Positions 8,586 through 16,860 of a DNA stretch of 64,000 nt are shown one piece after another. A program made the position numbers and the translations under genes. This stretch comes from Rhodopseudomonas palustris. Its GTDB lineage: Bacteria > Pseudomonadota > Alphaproteobacteria > Rhizobiales > Xanthobacteraceae. The notes beneath the pieces were generated by a model. It did no database searches, was not told where the DNA came from, and saw nothing but the letters and a program-made list of their open reading frames with translations. How positions within the stretch are numbered: position 1 is the stretch's first letter; each line of letters begins with the position of its first letter. The stretch is taken from positions 5,205,927 through 5,269,926 of the forward strand of contig NZ_CP019966.1 of NCBI RefSeq assembly GCF_003031265.1, in the 5' to 3' direction.

Positions 8586-9500
8586 ATGGCCGAGCCAGAC
8601 GATACCGACGCGAGCTTTCTGCTCGACCTCGGCCGCCATGTCCGCACCATGCGCGGGCGGCGCGGCATGTCGCGCAAGGTGCTGGCCAAGGTCTCCGGCA
8701 TCTCGGAGCGCTACATCGCCCAGCTCGAAAGCGGCAAAGGCAACGTGTCGATCATGCTGCTGCGCCGGATTTCCGAAGCGCTGGCGACGCCGCTCGAAGA
8801 TTTGCTGCCGTCCAACGAGTCGTCGGCAGACTGGCCGGTGATCCGCGATCTGGTGCGGCGCGCAACCCCGGTGCAGATCGCGCATGCCAAGGACGTGTTG
8901 TCCGGCCTCGGCCGGTTCGGCGGCCTGGAGCGGGAGGCGACCTTCCACGGCATCGCGCTGATCGGCCTGCGCGGCGCCGGCAAGTCGACCCTCGGCAAGA
9001 TGCTGGCCGACAGCATCGGCTGGAGTTTCGTCGAACTGAACCGCGAGATCGAACGCCAGAACGGCCTGTCGGTATCCGAGATCATCGCCCTGTACGGCCA
9101 GGAAGGTTTCCGCCGGATGGAGCAGACCGCGCTGTCGCGGCTGCTCGCCCGCCAGGAGCCGATCGTGCTGGCGACCGGCGGCGGCATCGTTTCCGAGCCG
9201 ATCACCTTCGATCAGATCCTGACCTCGTTCTATACGATCTGGCTGAAGGCCGAGCCGGAGGAGCACATGGCGCGGGTGCGGGGCCAGGGCGACCTGCGGC
9301 CGATGGCCGACGACCGCGCCGCGATGCAGGAGCTGCGCACCATTCTGCAGAGCCGTGAGCCGCTGTACGCCCGCGCCGCCGGCGTGCTCGACACCGCCGG
9401 GCTGTCGGTCGAAGCCGCAGCGCAGAAGCTGGTCGCGATGGTGTCTCCGGTGTTGAGCCGCGATGCCGGCGCGTTCGGCTTGCGCCAGGCTGCGCCGTAA
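8586..9500 (+). CDS. XRE-family transcriptional regulator fused to a shikimate-kinase-like domain (BoxR/BzdR type)
   Basis: A 304-residue one-component regulator. Residues of about 13-70 form an XRE/Cro helix-turn-helix (KVLAKVSGISERYIAQLESGKG), 70-118 a linker, and 120-290 a shikimate-kinase-like domain with an intact Walker A (GLRGAGKST at 127-135) and the kinase motif GGGIV. This layout is that of BzdR and BoxR, which sense benzoyl-CoA in Azoarcus and relatives and repress benzoate degradation genes. No benzoate gene is nearby, so the ligand could be benzoyl-CoA or another aromatic CoA ester. The ATG at 8586 is chosen because the preceding 30 codons overlap the promoter and palindrome. The gene converges with the ugpB-like gene, 6 bases apart. 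Confidence 0.87.
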   Translation: MAEPDDTDASFLLDLGRHVRTMRGRRGMSRKVLAKVSGISERYIAQLESGKGNVSIMLLRRISEALATPLEDLLPSNESSADWPVIRDLVRRATPVQIAHAKDVLSGLGRFGGLEREATFHGIALIGLRGAGKSTLGKMLADSIGWSFVELNREIERQNGLSVSEIIALYGQEGFRRMEQTALSRLLARQEPIVLATGGGIVSEPITFDQILTSFYTIWLKAEPEEHMARVRGQGDLRPMADDRAAMQELRTILQSREPLYARAAGVLDTAGLSVEAAAQKLVAMVSPVLSRDAGAFGLRQAAP

Positions 9501-9506
9501 CCGCCG

Positions 9507-10835
9507 CTACGGCTTGGTGCGTTCGAACTGCCGCAGCAGCTTGTTGCCGCGATCGACCGCCGCATCCATCGCGTCCTTCGCAGATTTTTCGCCGCGCACC
9601 GCATGCTCGATCTCGTCTTCGATCGCGGCCCGCACCAGCACGAACGAACCGAGCCGCAACCCGCGCGAATTCTCGGTCGGCGGCTTCAGCGTGATCTGCT
9701 CGATCGAGATCGCGGTGCCGGGATTGCGGTCGTAGAAGCCCTGCGCACGGGTGAGGTCGTAGGCCGCCTTGGTGATCGGCAAATAGCCGGTGTGCTGATG
9801 CCAGGCCGCCTGAACTTCCGGCTTCGACAGGTAAGCGAAGAACTTGGCGGCGCCCTTGTATTCGCCCGCCGTACGGCCCCGCAGTACCCATAGCGTGGCC
9901 CCGCCGATGATGGTGTTCTGCGGCGCTCCGGCGATGTCCGGCCAATACGGCAGCCGGCCGTAACCGACGTCGAACTTGGCATTGGCCAGGATGTCGGCCC
10001 GCGTTGCCGACGAGCCGATGAAGATGCCGCAGTCGCCCTGCTGGAAGCGCGGTTCGGCCGCGGTGGCGCGGCCGCTATAGTCGAAGATCTTGGTCTTCTG
10101 CCAATCGGCAAGCTGCGCGATATGGCGAATCACCGACGGATTGTTGAACACCAATTCGGCATCGAGCCCGCCCAGCCCGTTCGACCGCGTCGCCAACGGC
10201 AGGTCGTGATAGGCGGAGAAATTCTCGATGTGCACCCAGGACGGCCACGAGGTGGTGAAGCCGCAGGTCGCGCCGGCGTCGATCAGACGCTTCGCCATCG
10301 TGCCGACGTCCGGCCAGGTGGCCGGCGGCGCCTCGGGGTCGAGCCCGGCGCGCCGAAACAGCGTCTTGTTGTAGTACAGGATCGGCGTCGACGCGTTGAA
10401 CGGGAACGACAGCATGTTGCCGTCGAGATCGGTGTAGTACCCGGTGACGGCTGGCAGATAATCGGCCGGCGAGAACACTTCGCTCTCGTCGCGCATCAGC
10501 TCGTACACCGGATAGACCGCGCCCTTGGCCGCCATCATGGTGGCGGTGGCGATCTCGTTGACCTGCACGATCGTCGGCTGGCTGGAGGAGCGGAACGCGA
10601 AGATCGCCGCAGTCACCGTCTGGGTGTAGTTGCCCTTGTAGGTCGGGACCACGCGGTAATCGGATTGCGACGCATTGAAATCCGCCGCCAGCTTCTCGAG
10701 CTGTCGGCCGAGCTCGCCGGACATTGCATGCCACCAGGCGATTTCGGTAGCGGCGCCGGCGGGGGCGATACCGGCGGTGGCGCAAACCAGCAAGGTGGCG
10801 GCGATTTGCGCGAGTCTTCCCAAAATTCCGGCCAT
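9507..10835 (-). CDS. UgpB-like extracellular solute-binding protein, no transporter genes adjacent
   Basis: A 442-residue periplasmic binding protein of the UgpB (glycerol-3-phosphate) group within the extracellular solute-binding family 1. A Sec signal peptide covers about residues 1-28 (cleavage around AGA-ATEIAWWHA). The mature part has the UgpB-type WWHAMSG start, GNYTQTVTAAIFAF and FPFNASTPILYYNK, and aromatic residues (TTSWPSWVHIENFSA) expected at the ligand site. No ugpA, ugpE or ugpC lies near. Instead it is divergent, over 173 bases, from a three-gene two-component relay, which suggests a role in sensing as well as or instead of uptake. Ligand identity is not proven. Confidence 0.85.
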   Translation of the reverse strand: MAGILGRLAQIAATLLVCATAGIAPAGAATEIAWWHAMSGELGRQLEKLAADFNASQSDYRVVPTYKGNYTQTVTAAIFAFRSSSQPTIVQVNEIATATMMAAKGAVYPVYELMRDESEVFSPADYLPAVTGYYTDLDGNMLSFPFNASTPILYYNKTLFRRAGLDPEAPPATWPDVGTMAKRLIDAGATCGFTTSWPSWVHIENFSAYHDLPLATRSNGLGGLDAELVFNNPSVIRHIAQLADWQKTKIFDYSGRATAAEPRFQQGDCGIFIGSSATRADILANAKFDVGYGRLPYWPDIAGAPQNTIIGGATLWVLRGRTAGEYKGAAKFFAYLSKPEVQAAWHQHTGYLPITKAAYDLTRAQGFYDRNPGTAISIEQITLKPPTENSRGLRLGSFVLVRAAIEDEIEHAVRGEKSAKDAMDAAVDRGNKLLRQFERTKP

Positions 10836-11008
10836 CGCCTGATGCGCTCACTCCCGATAGCCATCGCCCAGGCTGATCTGCTAGCTTGGTCGGACTTCTC
10901 CGGTCCCTGCGACCGGCACCAACTGTATGGGATTGAACTTGCCGCTGTCCAGCCGAGCCGAGGTCCCTGACGGCAACACTGTGCGCGCCGCTGCAGAGGT
11001 CGACTGAG

Positions 11009-13090
11009 TTGGATCCGGTCGCCCCGCAGCCCGCTGATACTGAGCCGCGGCCGGACCGGCGCGGCCGCACCGGCCTCGTCGGCCTGGTGCGCGCGGTGCC
11101 GATCCGCTGGCGCATCCTGTCGATCGCCGCGCTGAACTCGCTCGTCGTGCTGGTGCTGGTGAGCCTCATCTGGAGCGGCACGCGGGTGCTGCGCACCGCC
11201 TGGGACGATGTCCGCCAGGTGCGGGAGTCCGACAAGATCCTGGCGCTATTGGAAAGCGAGACCGGGCGGCTGCAGAACCTGATCCATCGCTACATCAATC
11301 AGCCGAGCCCCGATCTGTTCGCCGAGATCCTGCTGCTGCGCGAAGCGGTGCTGGGCACGCTGACCAACCGCGCCTCCACCGATCCGATGCTGTCGGGCTC
11401 GGTCGAAGAGCTGGAGCGCGCCACCGAACGCTTCCTCGGCGGCTTCGGCGACCTGCGGGCGCTGCAGACCACCATCAAGTCCACCTACGAGAACCAGGTG
11501 CAGGCGCCGGCCCGCGATATCGCGGCGCTGTTTGCGGTGATCGGCGGCGCCACCGGTCAGCGCGACGCGCTGATCCTGCCGCCGCTCGGCCGCGCCCGCG
11601 AGGCCTTCACTGCGATGCTGGTGGCGGCCAACTCCTACTATCTGTCGCTGTCGCAGCAGGCTGCCGAAGAGGCCCAGCAGAACACCGAGACCATCGAGCG
11701 GACGATTCCGGTGATGAGCAATCTCGCCGACAACGATCTGCAGAAGATGGCGCTGGAAAAGCTGAAGCTGCGCACCGCGGCGCTGCGCGACGGTCTGCAG
11801 GAATTGACCGACCAGCTCGCCAAGCGCAGCGATCTCTTACGCAACTCGATCGACGCCAGTCAGGCCGCCACCATCGCGGCAATCGACGCGCTGTCGGTGA
11901 AGATGCGCCAGCGCGAGCAGAAAGCGCAGGAGACGTTCGACCGCACCCTCACCGGCATTTCGCGCAAAGTTCTGTCGATCGCGCTGATCTTCCTCGGTGT
12001 CATTATGACAGCCGGCATCATCATCGCACTCAGCATCCGCCTGCCGCTGCAGCAGATCCTCTCGGCGATGCACGCCATTACCTCGGGCAATTACGACCGC
12101 CGGGTTGCCGGCACCGAGGCCAAGGACGAGATCGGCGCGATGGCGCGCGCGGTCGAGGTGTTCCGCGAGAACGCGATCGACAAACGCAAGGCTCAGGACG
12201 ATCTTCGCGAGTCGAAAGAAAAAGCCGAGAGCGCGCTGCTCGAATTGAAAACCGCGCAGCAGAATTTGATCGACGCCGAACGGCTCGCGGCGCTCGGCAG
12301 CCTGGTGGCCGGCGTCGCCCACGAGGTCAACAATCCGATCGGCATCAGCCTGACGGTGGCGTCGAGCTTCACCCGACGGGCGACCACCTTCGAGGCCGAG
12401 CTGAAAGGCGATACGCCGCTGCGGCGCTCGCAGCTTGACGAATTCGTCCGCAGTACGCGCGACGCCGCCCAGCAGCTCGTCGGCAATCTGCAGCGCGCCG
12501 CCGAGCTGATCCAGTCGTTCAAGCAGGTGGCGGTCGACCGGTCCCACGCCGAACGCCGGCAATTCAACCTGCACGAGGCGACCGATCAGATCGTCGCCAG
12601 TCTGAAGCCGGTGCTGAAGCGGGCACCGATCCGGCTCGACATCGACGTGCCGGAAAGCCTGGTGATCGATGGTTACCCGGGTGCCTACGGGCAGATCCTG
12701 ACCAACCTGTTTCTGAACGCCGCCAACCACGCCTTCACCGACGGGCGCTCTGGCACGATCACCATCACGGCGCGGCCGCGCGGCAACGATGACATCGAGA
12801 TCATCTTCGCCGACGACGGCGCCGGCATGACACCGGACGTGCAGCGCCAGGCCTTCGACCCGTTCTTCACCACTCGCCGCAACGAGGGCGGCACCGGGCT
12901 CGGCCTGCACATCGTTTACAATCTGGTGACCCAGCAGCTCGGCGGCCGGATGATGCTGGAATCAAGACTAGGACAAGGCACGACTTTTCGCATTATCATG
13001 CCGAAAACCGCCACTGGCGGAGCGGCATCCGCTGCCCCGCCCATCGACGGAAACCTGCAATGGCCGACCAGGACGATATCCTCGAGCTGA
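11009..13090 (+). CDS. Transmembrane sensor histidine kinase with a long helical sensor region
   Basis: A 693-residue membrane kinase. TM1 is at about 36-58, then about 260 residues of periplasmic sequence predicted to be helical, TM2 at about 321-343, a HAMP domain to about 395, a short coiled linker, HisKA with His438 in AGVAHEVNNPIG, and a HATPase domain ending in FFTTRRNEGGTGLGL. The helical sensor between two membrane helices resembles TorS-type kinases that read a periplasmic binding protein. The start is TTG at 11009 with AGAGGT about 10 bases upstream; other starts are possible. The 3' end overlaps the next gene by 31 bases, so translation is probably coupled. Likely partners are the receiver proteins encoded downstream and the divergent UgpB-like protein. 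Confidence 0.88.
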   Translation: MDPVAPQPADTEPRPDRRGRTGLVGLVRAVPIRWRILSIAALNSLVVLVLVSLIWSGTRVLRTAWDDVRQVRESDKILALLESETGRLQNLIHRYINQPSPDLFAEILLLREAVLGTLTNRASTDPMLSGSVEELERATERFLGGFGDLRALQTTIKSTYENQVQAPARDIAALFAVIGGATGQRDALILPPLGRAREAFTAMLVAANSYYLSLSQQAAEEAQQNTETIERTIPVMSNLADNDLQKMALEKLKLRTAALRDGLQELTDQLAKRSDLLRNSIDASQAATIAAIDALSVKMRQREQKAQETFDRTLTGISRKVLSIALIFLGVIMTAGIIIALSIRLPLQQILSAMHAITSGNYDRRVAGTEAKDEIGAMARAVEVFRENAIDKRKAQDDLRESKEKAESALLELKTAQQNLIDAERLAALGSLVAGVAHEVNNPIGISLTVASSFTRRATTFEAELKGDTPLRRSQLDEFVRSTRDAAQQLVGNLQRAAELIQSFKQVAVDRSHAERRQFNLHEATDQIVASLKPVLKRAPIRLDIDVPESLVIDGYPGAYGQILTNLFLNAANHAFTDGRSGTITITARPRGNDDIEIIFADDGAGMTPDVQRQAFDPFFTTRRNEGGTGLGLHIVYNLVTQQLGGRMMLESRLGQGTTFRIIMPKTATGGAASAAPPIDGNLQWPTRTISSS

Positions 13091-14799
13091 TCGAAGACGC
13101 CGATTCGACGCCGGAGGTATCGGGCGCACGGAAATGGAAGATCGCGGTGATCGACGACGACACCGCGGTTCACGACGGCACCCGCTTTGCGCTGAGCGAC
13201 TACAGCCTCAACAACCAGGGGCTCGAGATCCTGTCGGCCTATTCGGGCGCCGAAGGCCGCGAGCTGATGCGCGCCAACCCCGACATCGCCGCGGTGCTGC
13301 TCGACGTCATCATGGAGACCGATGCGGCCGGCCTCGATTTGGTGGAGTTCATCCGCAACGACCTGAAGAACGAGACCGTCCGCATCATCCTGCGCACCGG
13401 GCAGCCCGGTCAGGCGCCGGAGCGCCGCGTCATCGTCGACTACGACATCAACGACTACAAGGCCAAGACCGAGCTCACCGCCGACAAGCTGTTCACCTCG
13501 CTGACCGCGGCGCTGCGCAGCTATCAGCAGCTCGAGCGGATGGTGCAGACCCGGCGCGGCCTGGAAATCATCATCGACGCCGCCTCGACGCTGTACGACT
13601 TCAAGTCGATGCAGCGGCTCGCCGAGGGGGTGCTGACCCAGCTCGCCTCGCTGCTCAATGTCGATTGCGCCGGTATCCTAGTCTTACGCGACGCCGGCGA
13701 CGAACTGGCGGTGCTGGCAGGCTCGGGCTGCTACAGCCGCTTCATCGGCCCCACCGGGCACAGCAATTCGCTCGACCCCGACCTGCGTCAGATGGTCGAG
13801 GAGGCGTTCCGGCGCCGCAAGCACGAATTCGCCGACCATCGCACCGTGCTCTATATCCGCACCGGCAGCGGCCGCGAAGTGGTGGTGCTGCTGCAGGCCG
13901 AGCGCGAACTGTCGGACACCGACCGTTCGCTGGTCGAGATCTTCGGCAGCCGGCTGTCGATCGCGTTCGACAACGTCATCCTGTATCGGCAGCTGCACGA
14001 GGCCAACACCCAGCTCGAAGAGCGGGTGGCCCAGCGCACCCGGGCGCTGACCCAGGCCAATCGCCGGCTGTCGACGCAGTGGCTGCGGCTGCAGCGCGCC
14101 AATGCGTTCAAGAACGAGATCCTCGGCACCGTCGCGCACGACCTGAAGAACCCGCTCGGCGTCATCCTCGGCCGTACCGAAATGCTGACCGAGCTGATCG
14201 GCGCCGAATCCTCCAAGGACCACGTCATCGCCCAGGTCGATCATATCCGCGACGCCACACGGCGGCTGACGCTGATGGTCGATCATTTGATCTCCGACGC
14301 GATGGCGGACGCGTTCGACATCTCGATCCGGCGCGAGGCTGTCGACATCGCCGCACTGGTCGGCGAGGTCGCCGAGGCCAACCGGCCGATGGCGCAGAAC
14401 AAGCAGCAGGTGATCTCAGTGTCGACGCCGGAGGCCTGCGCGACGATGTGCGATTCCGATCGGATGCGCGAGGCGATCGACAATCTGGTCAGCAACGCCA
14501 TCAAATACAGCCCGATCGGCGGCAACATCGCCCTGCAGGTCGACGGTGATGGCGACAGCACCATGATCCGCGTCACCGACGAGGGCGCAGGATTGTCGCC
14601 GGAAGATCTGAGCCGGCTGTTCGGGCGTTTCCAGCGGCTGTCCGCCAAGCCGACGGCGGGCGAAAGCTCGACCGGCCTTGGGCTGTCGATCGTCAAGAAG
14701 ATCGTCGACATGCATGGCGGCGAGATCATCGCCGAGAGCCCCGGCCCCGGTCAGGGCGCGACCTTCACCATCATTCTGCCCGCAGCATCGGTGTCATGA
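13060..14799 (+). CDS. Receiver / DUF3369 / histidine kinase hybrid protein
   Basis: A 579-residue soluble signalling protein in an unusual order. Residues of about 26-150 are a receiver domain (acidic IDDD at 31-34, likely phospho-acceptor Asp82 in LLDVIMETD). About 160-310 is a GAF-like DUF3369 region, 310-345 a coiled coil, then HisKA with His360 in VAHDLKNPLG, and a HATPase domain with SNAIKYS, DEGAGLSPEDL and STGLGLSIVKK. A receiver at the N-terminus of a kinase suggests it takes phosphate from the upstream kinase and passes the signal on, or is tuned by it. There is no membrane segment. It overlaps the upstream gene by 31 bases and the downstream gene by 4 (ATGA), a tightly coupled operon. 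Confidence 0.88.
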   Translation: MADQDDILELIEDADSTPEVSGARKWKIAVIDDDTAVHDGTRFALSDYSLNNQGLEILSAYSGAEGRELMRANPDIAAVLLDVIMETDAAGLDLVEFIRNDLKNETVRIILRTGQPGQAPERRVIVDYDINDYKAKTELTADKLFTSLTAALRSYQQLERMVQTRRGLEIIIDAASTLYDFKSMQRLAEGVLTQLASLLNVDCAGILVLRDAGDELAVLAGSGCYSRFIGPTGHSNSLDPDLRQMVEEAFRRRKHEFADHRTVLYIRTGSGREVVVLLQAERELSDTDRSLVEIFGSRLSIAFDNVILYRQLHEANTQLEERVAQRTRALTQANRRLSTQWLRLQRANAFKNEILGTVAHDLKNPLGVILGRTEMLTELIGAESSKDHVIAQVDHIRDATRRLTLMVDHLISDAMADAFDISIRREAVDIAALVGEVAEANRPMAQNKQQVISVSTPEACATMCDSDRMREAIDNLVSNAIKYSPIGGNIALQVDGDGDSTMIRVTDEGAGLSPEDLSRLFGRFQRLSAKPTAGESSTGLGLSIVKKIVDMHGGEIIAESPGPGQGATFTIILPAASVS

Positions 14800-15536
14800 G
14801 CCAGAACCCGCACATCATCGTCGTCGACGACGAAGCCCCGGCCCGCGAGATGGTCGGCGACTATCTCAAGATGCACGGCTTCGCCGTCACGCTGTGCGAT
14901 GGCGGCAAGAGCCTGCGTGCCGAGATCGCCACCAAGCTGCCGGACCTGGTGGTGCTGGACCTCAACATGCCGGAAGAGGACGGGCTGTCGATCATCCGCG
15001 ACCTCAAGGCCAAGTCCAACGTTCCGGTGATCATGCTGACCGCGACCGCAAGCCCGATCGACCGGGTGGTCGGCCTCGAACTCGGCGCCGACGATTACAT
15101 CGCCAAGCCCTGCGAGCTGCGCGAATTGATGGCCCGCATCCGGTCGGTGCTGCGCCGCGCGGCGCCGCCGAAGCCCGCCGCCGCAGAGCCAGCGAGCGCC
15201 GCCAAGGCCGACAGCGCCCAGCTGGTGCGGTTCGGCACCAAATGGCTCGATCTCGAAGCCCAGGCGCTGCGCGACGATGACGGCAACGAGCATCCGCTGA
15301 CGGCATCGGAATTCGGCCTGCTGAAAGTGTTCGCCGCGAATCCGAAACGGGTGCTGTCGCGCGAGCGGCTGCTGGAGCTGGCGAATGCGCGCGACGCCGA
15401 AGCGTTCGACCGCGCGGTCGATCTCCGCATCATGCGGATCCGCCGCAAGATCGAGCCGGACCCGACAAAGCCGGCCGTAATCAGGACAATTCGCGGCGGG
15501 GGCTATTTGTTCTCGCCCGCCAGCGACCGCGCCTGA
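14796..15536 (+). CDS. OmpR/PhoB-family response regulator
   Basis: A 246-residue DNA-binding response regulator. The receiver domain (1-120) has the acidic pair DDE at 11-13, the phospho-acceptor Asp55 in VVLDLNMP, and the conserved Lys in IAKPCE. A linker rich in Ala and Pro (about 124-150) leads to a winged-helix effector (about 150-240) with the typical LTASEFGLLKVF and RTIRGGGYLF. It is translationally coupled to the upstream hybrid kinase through ATGA, so it is the probable output of the relay. Candidate targets are the operon itself and the divergent ugpB-like gene across the 173-base gap. Confidence 0.92.
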   Translation: MSQNPHIIVVDDEAPAREMVGDYLKMHGFAVTLCDGGKSLRAEIATKLPDLVVLDLNMPEEDGLSIIRDLKAKSNVPVIMLTATASPIDRVVGLELGADDYIAKPCELRELMARIRSVLRRAAPPKPAAAEPASAAKADSAQLVRFGTKWLDLEAQALRDDDGNEHPLTASEFGLLKVFAANPKRVLSRERLLELANARDAEAFDRAVDLRIMRIRRKIEPDPTKPAVIRTIRGGGYLFSPASDRA

Positions 15537-15598
15537 GCCGGCTCACCGCCGGTATCGCTGGCTGCCGCCCCTGATCTCCCTCGCTTTTTCGGCCGAAT

Positions 15599-15625
15599 GT
15601 TTCGTCGCGGCTCCGGCGACGAAAC
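15599..15625. repeat. Perfect 10-bp inverted repeat between the response regulator and the sigma factor
   Basis: GTTTCGTCGC (15599-15608) pairs perfectly with GCGACGAAAC (15616-15625) around a 7-base loop. A further copy of the right half, CCACGAAACC, follows at 15638-15647. No T-run follows, so it is either a weak terminator for the relay operon or a protein-binding site for the sigma-factor gene 116 bases downstream. Confidence 0.5.
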
Positions 15626-15740
15626 ACTTCCATTTCGCCACGAAACCATTTTCCCCTCCGGCGCAGACCTCCTGAAACGGTAGCTGGCTAGTAGTTCTCC
15701 CAACACGCCGCGGGGGAGCGCGGCACGAAGGGAGCTCGTC

Positions 15741-16352
15741 ATGCAGAACGTCATTGCGCTCAACGACGCCGGCCGCCTGGGCATCCTGGCCGCCAGAGCC
15801 ACGAGCGATGAAATGCTGCTCGCCAGCATTGCGGGCGGTGACCGGACTGCGATGCATACTCTGTACGCCCGGCACAATGTGCGGGTGTATCGCTTCATCC
15901 TGCGCATAGTGCGCGACGCCGCGACCGCCGAAGACCTGGTCAGCCAAGTCTTCCTCGACGTGTGGCGGACCGCCCGGCAGTTCGAAGGCCGCGCTCAGGT
16001 CTCGACCTGGCTGCTGTCGATCGCTCGGTTCAAGTCGCTGACCGCGCTGCGCCAGCGCCAGCACGAAGACATCGACCAGGACGACGTGCTGGAGATCGCC
16101 GACGGCTCGGACTCGCCGGAGACCGCACTCGACCGCAGCCGCACCAGCGACATCCTGCGCGCCTGCATCGCCAAACTGTCGCCGGCACATCGCGAGATCA
16201 TCAATCTCGTCTACTACCATGAGAAGTCGGTCGAGGAAGTCGGACGCATCGTCGGCATTCCGCAGAGCACGGTGAAGACCCGGATGTTCTACGCCCGCAA
16301 GCAGCTTGCCGAATTGCTGAAGCGTCACGGCGTCGAAAGCCTCGCGGCCTGA
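15741..16352 (+). CDS. ECF-type RNA polymerase sigma factor
   Basis: A 203-residue alternative sigma factor. Region 2 (about 40-105) contains the core-binding DAATAEDLVSQVFLDVW and the -10 recognition part with QVSTWLLSIARFKSL. Region 4 (about 135-190) contains LSPAHREIINLVYYHEKSVEEVG and IVGIPQSTVKTRMFYARKQL. No anti-sigma or zinc-finger regulator is encoded beside it, which is atypical: most ECF factors are paired. A leading segment of about 22 residues before DEMLLASIAGGD is not part of the sigma fold. The regulon cannot be deduced here; the divergence from other genes and the cytochrome bd genes downstream only hint at stress or redox. Confidence 0.9.
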   Translation: MQNVIALNDAGRLGILAARATSDEMLLASIAGGDRTAMHTLYARHNVRVYRFILRIVRDAATAEDLVSQVFLDVWRTARQFEGRAQVSTWLLSIARFKSLTALRQRQHEDIDQDDVLEIADGSDSPETALDRSRTSDILRACIAKLSPAHREIINLVYYHEKSVEEVGRIVGIPQSTVKTRMFYARKQLAELLKRHGVESLAA

Positions 16353-16446
16353 CGTCGCACGCGAGGCTGTCCGCGCCGCTTGGTCGCACGCCGGCAGTTT
16401 GGAGAGGTTCTGGTTCGCCGCCCTCGTGCCACGATGTGCTGGTCAC

Positions 16447-16654
16447 TATAGTCAACACAGCGATGCCGGATCGTCGAACGAAACAATTGAAACGATCGAC
16501 GACATCGAACGGAAAGATCAGCCTGCTAGGGTGATCTTCATCGACGCAGCGGCCACCAAACGCAGGTCGCGCGACAGCGAATTTTCAAAGCCTCCGACAC
16601 CCCATCGTAGGCCTCCAAGGGACCCGGACGAGATGCCCCCTCGTCCGGGTTTTG
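16447..16654 (+). ncRNA. Candidate small RNA or long 3' UTR ending at a strong terminator
   Basis: The 508 bases between the sigma factor and the bd oxidase hold no convincing gene. A -10-like TATAGT is at 16447-16452 and a near-ideal intrinsic terminator ends at about 16654, which would give a transcript of roughly 200 bases. A 127-codon frame at 16399-16782 runs through the terminator, has no ribosome site and looks random. A start far upstream, as the 3' UTR of the sigma-factor mRNA, is equally possible. Confidence 0.3.
16622..16653 (+). terminator. Intrinsic terminator after the sigma factor
   Basis: A perfect 11-bp stem, ACCCGGACGAG (16622-16632) and CTCGTCCGGGT (16640-16650), with a 7-base loop and TTTT after the stem. 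It insulates the sigma-factor region from the cytochrome bd genes. Confidence 0.85.
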
Positions 16655-16860
16655 CCTTGTTGAAGGTACGCCGATGCGTTGTGTTGCCGCAGCACGATCG
16701 ATGCCACGCAAATCAGGAACAAACCGGACGATTTTCGATTGAGTGCAGCGCCGTCGCGGAATTGTTAACCGCTGCCGTCTAGGCATCGATACACTGCGGC
16801 GATACATAGTCGCTCGATGATGTGCGCATCATCTTACGCTCACGTCTACGGATCGGTGGG

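Noticed and set aside
11009..15536. Chemotaxis-like or DctB/DctD-type system
   Set aside because: No CheW, MCP or sigma-54 activator domain; the effector is an OmpR-type winged helix and the second protein is a receiver-kinase.
16622..16653. Possible tRNA or other structured RNA
   Set aside because: Only one stem with a T-run; no cloverleaf, anticodon arm or CCA end. It is a terminator.
16399..16782. 127-codon frame between the sigma factor and cydA
   Set aside because: It reads through a strong terminator, has no ribosome site and no recognisable domain.
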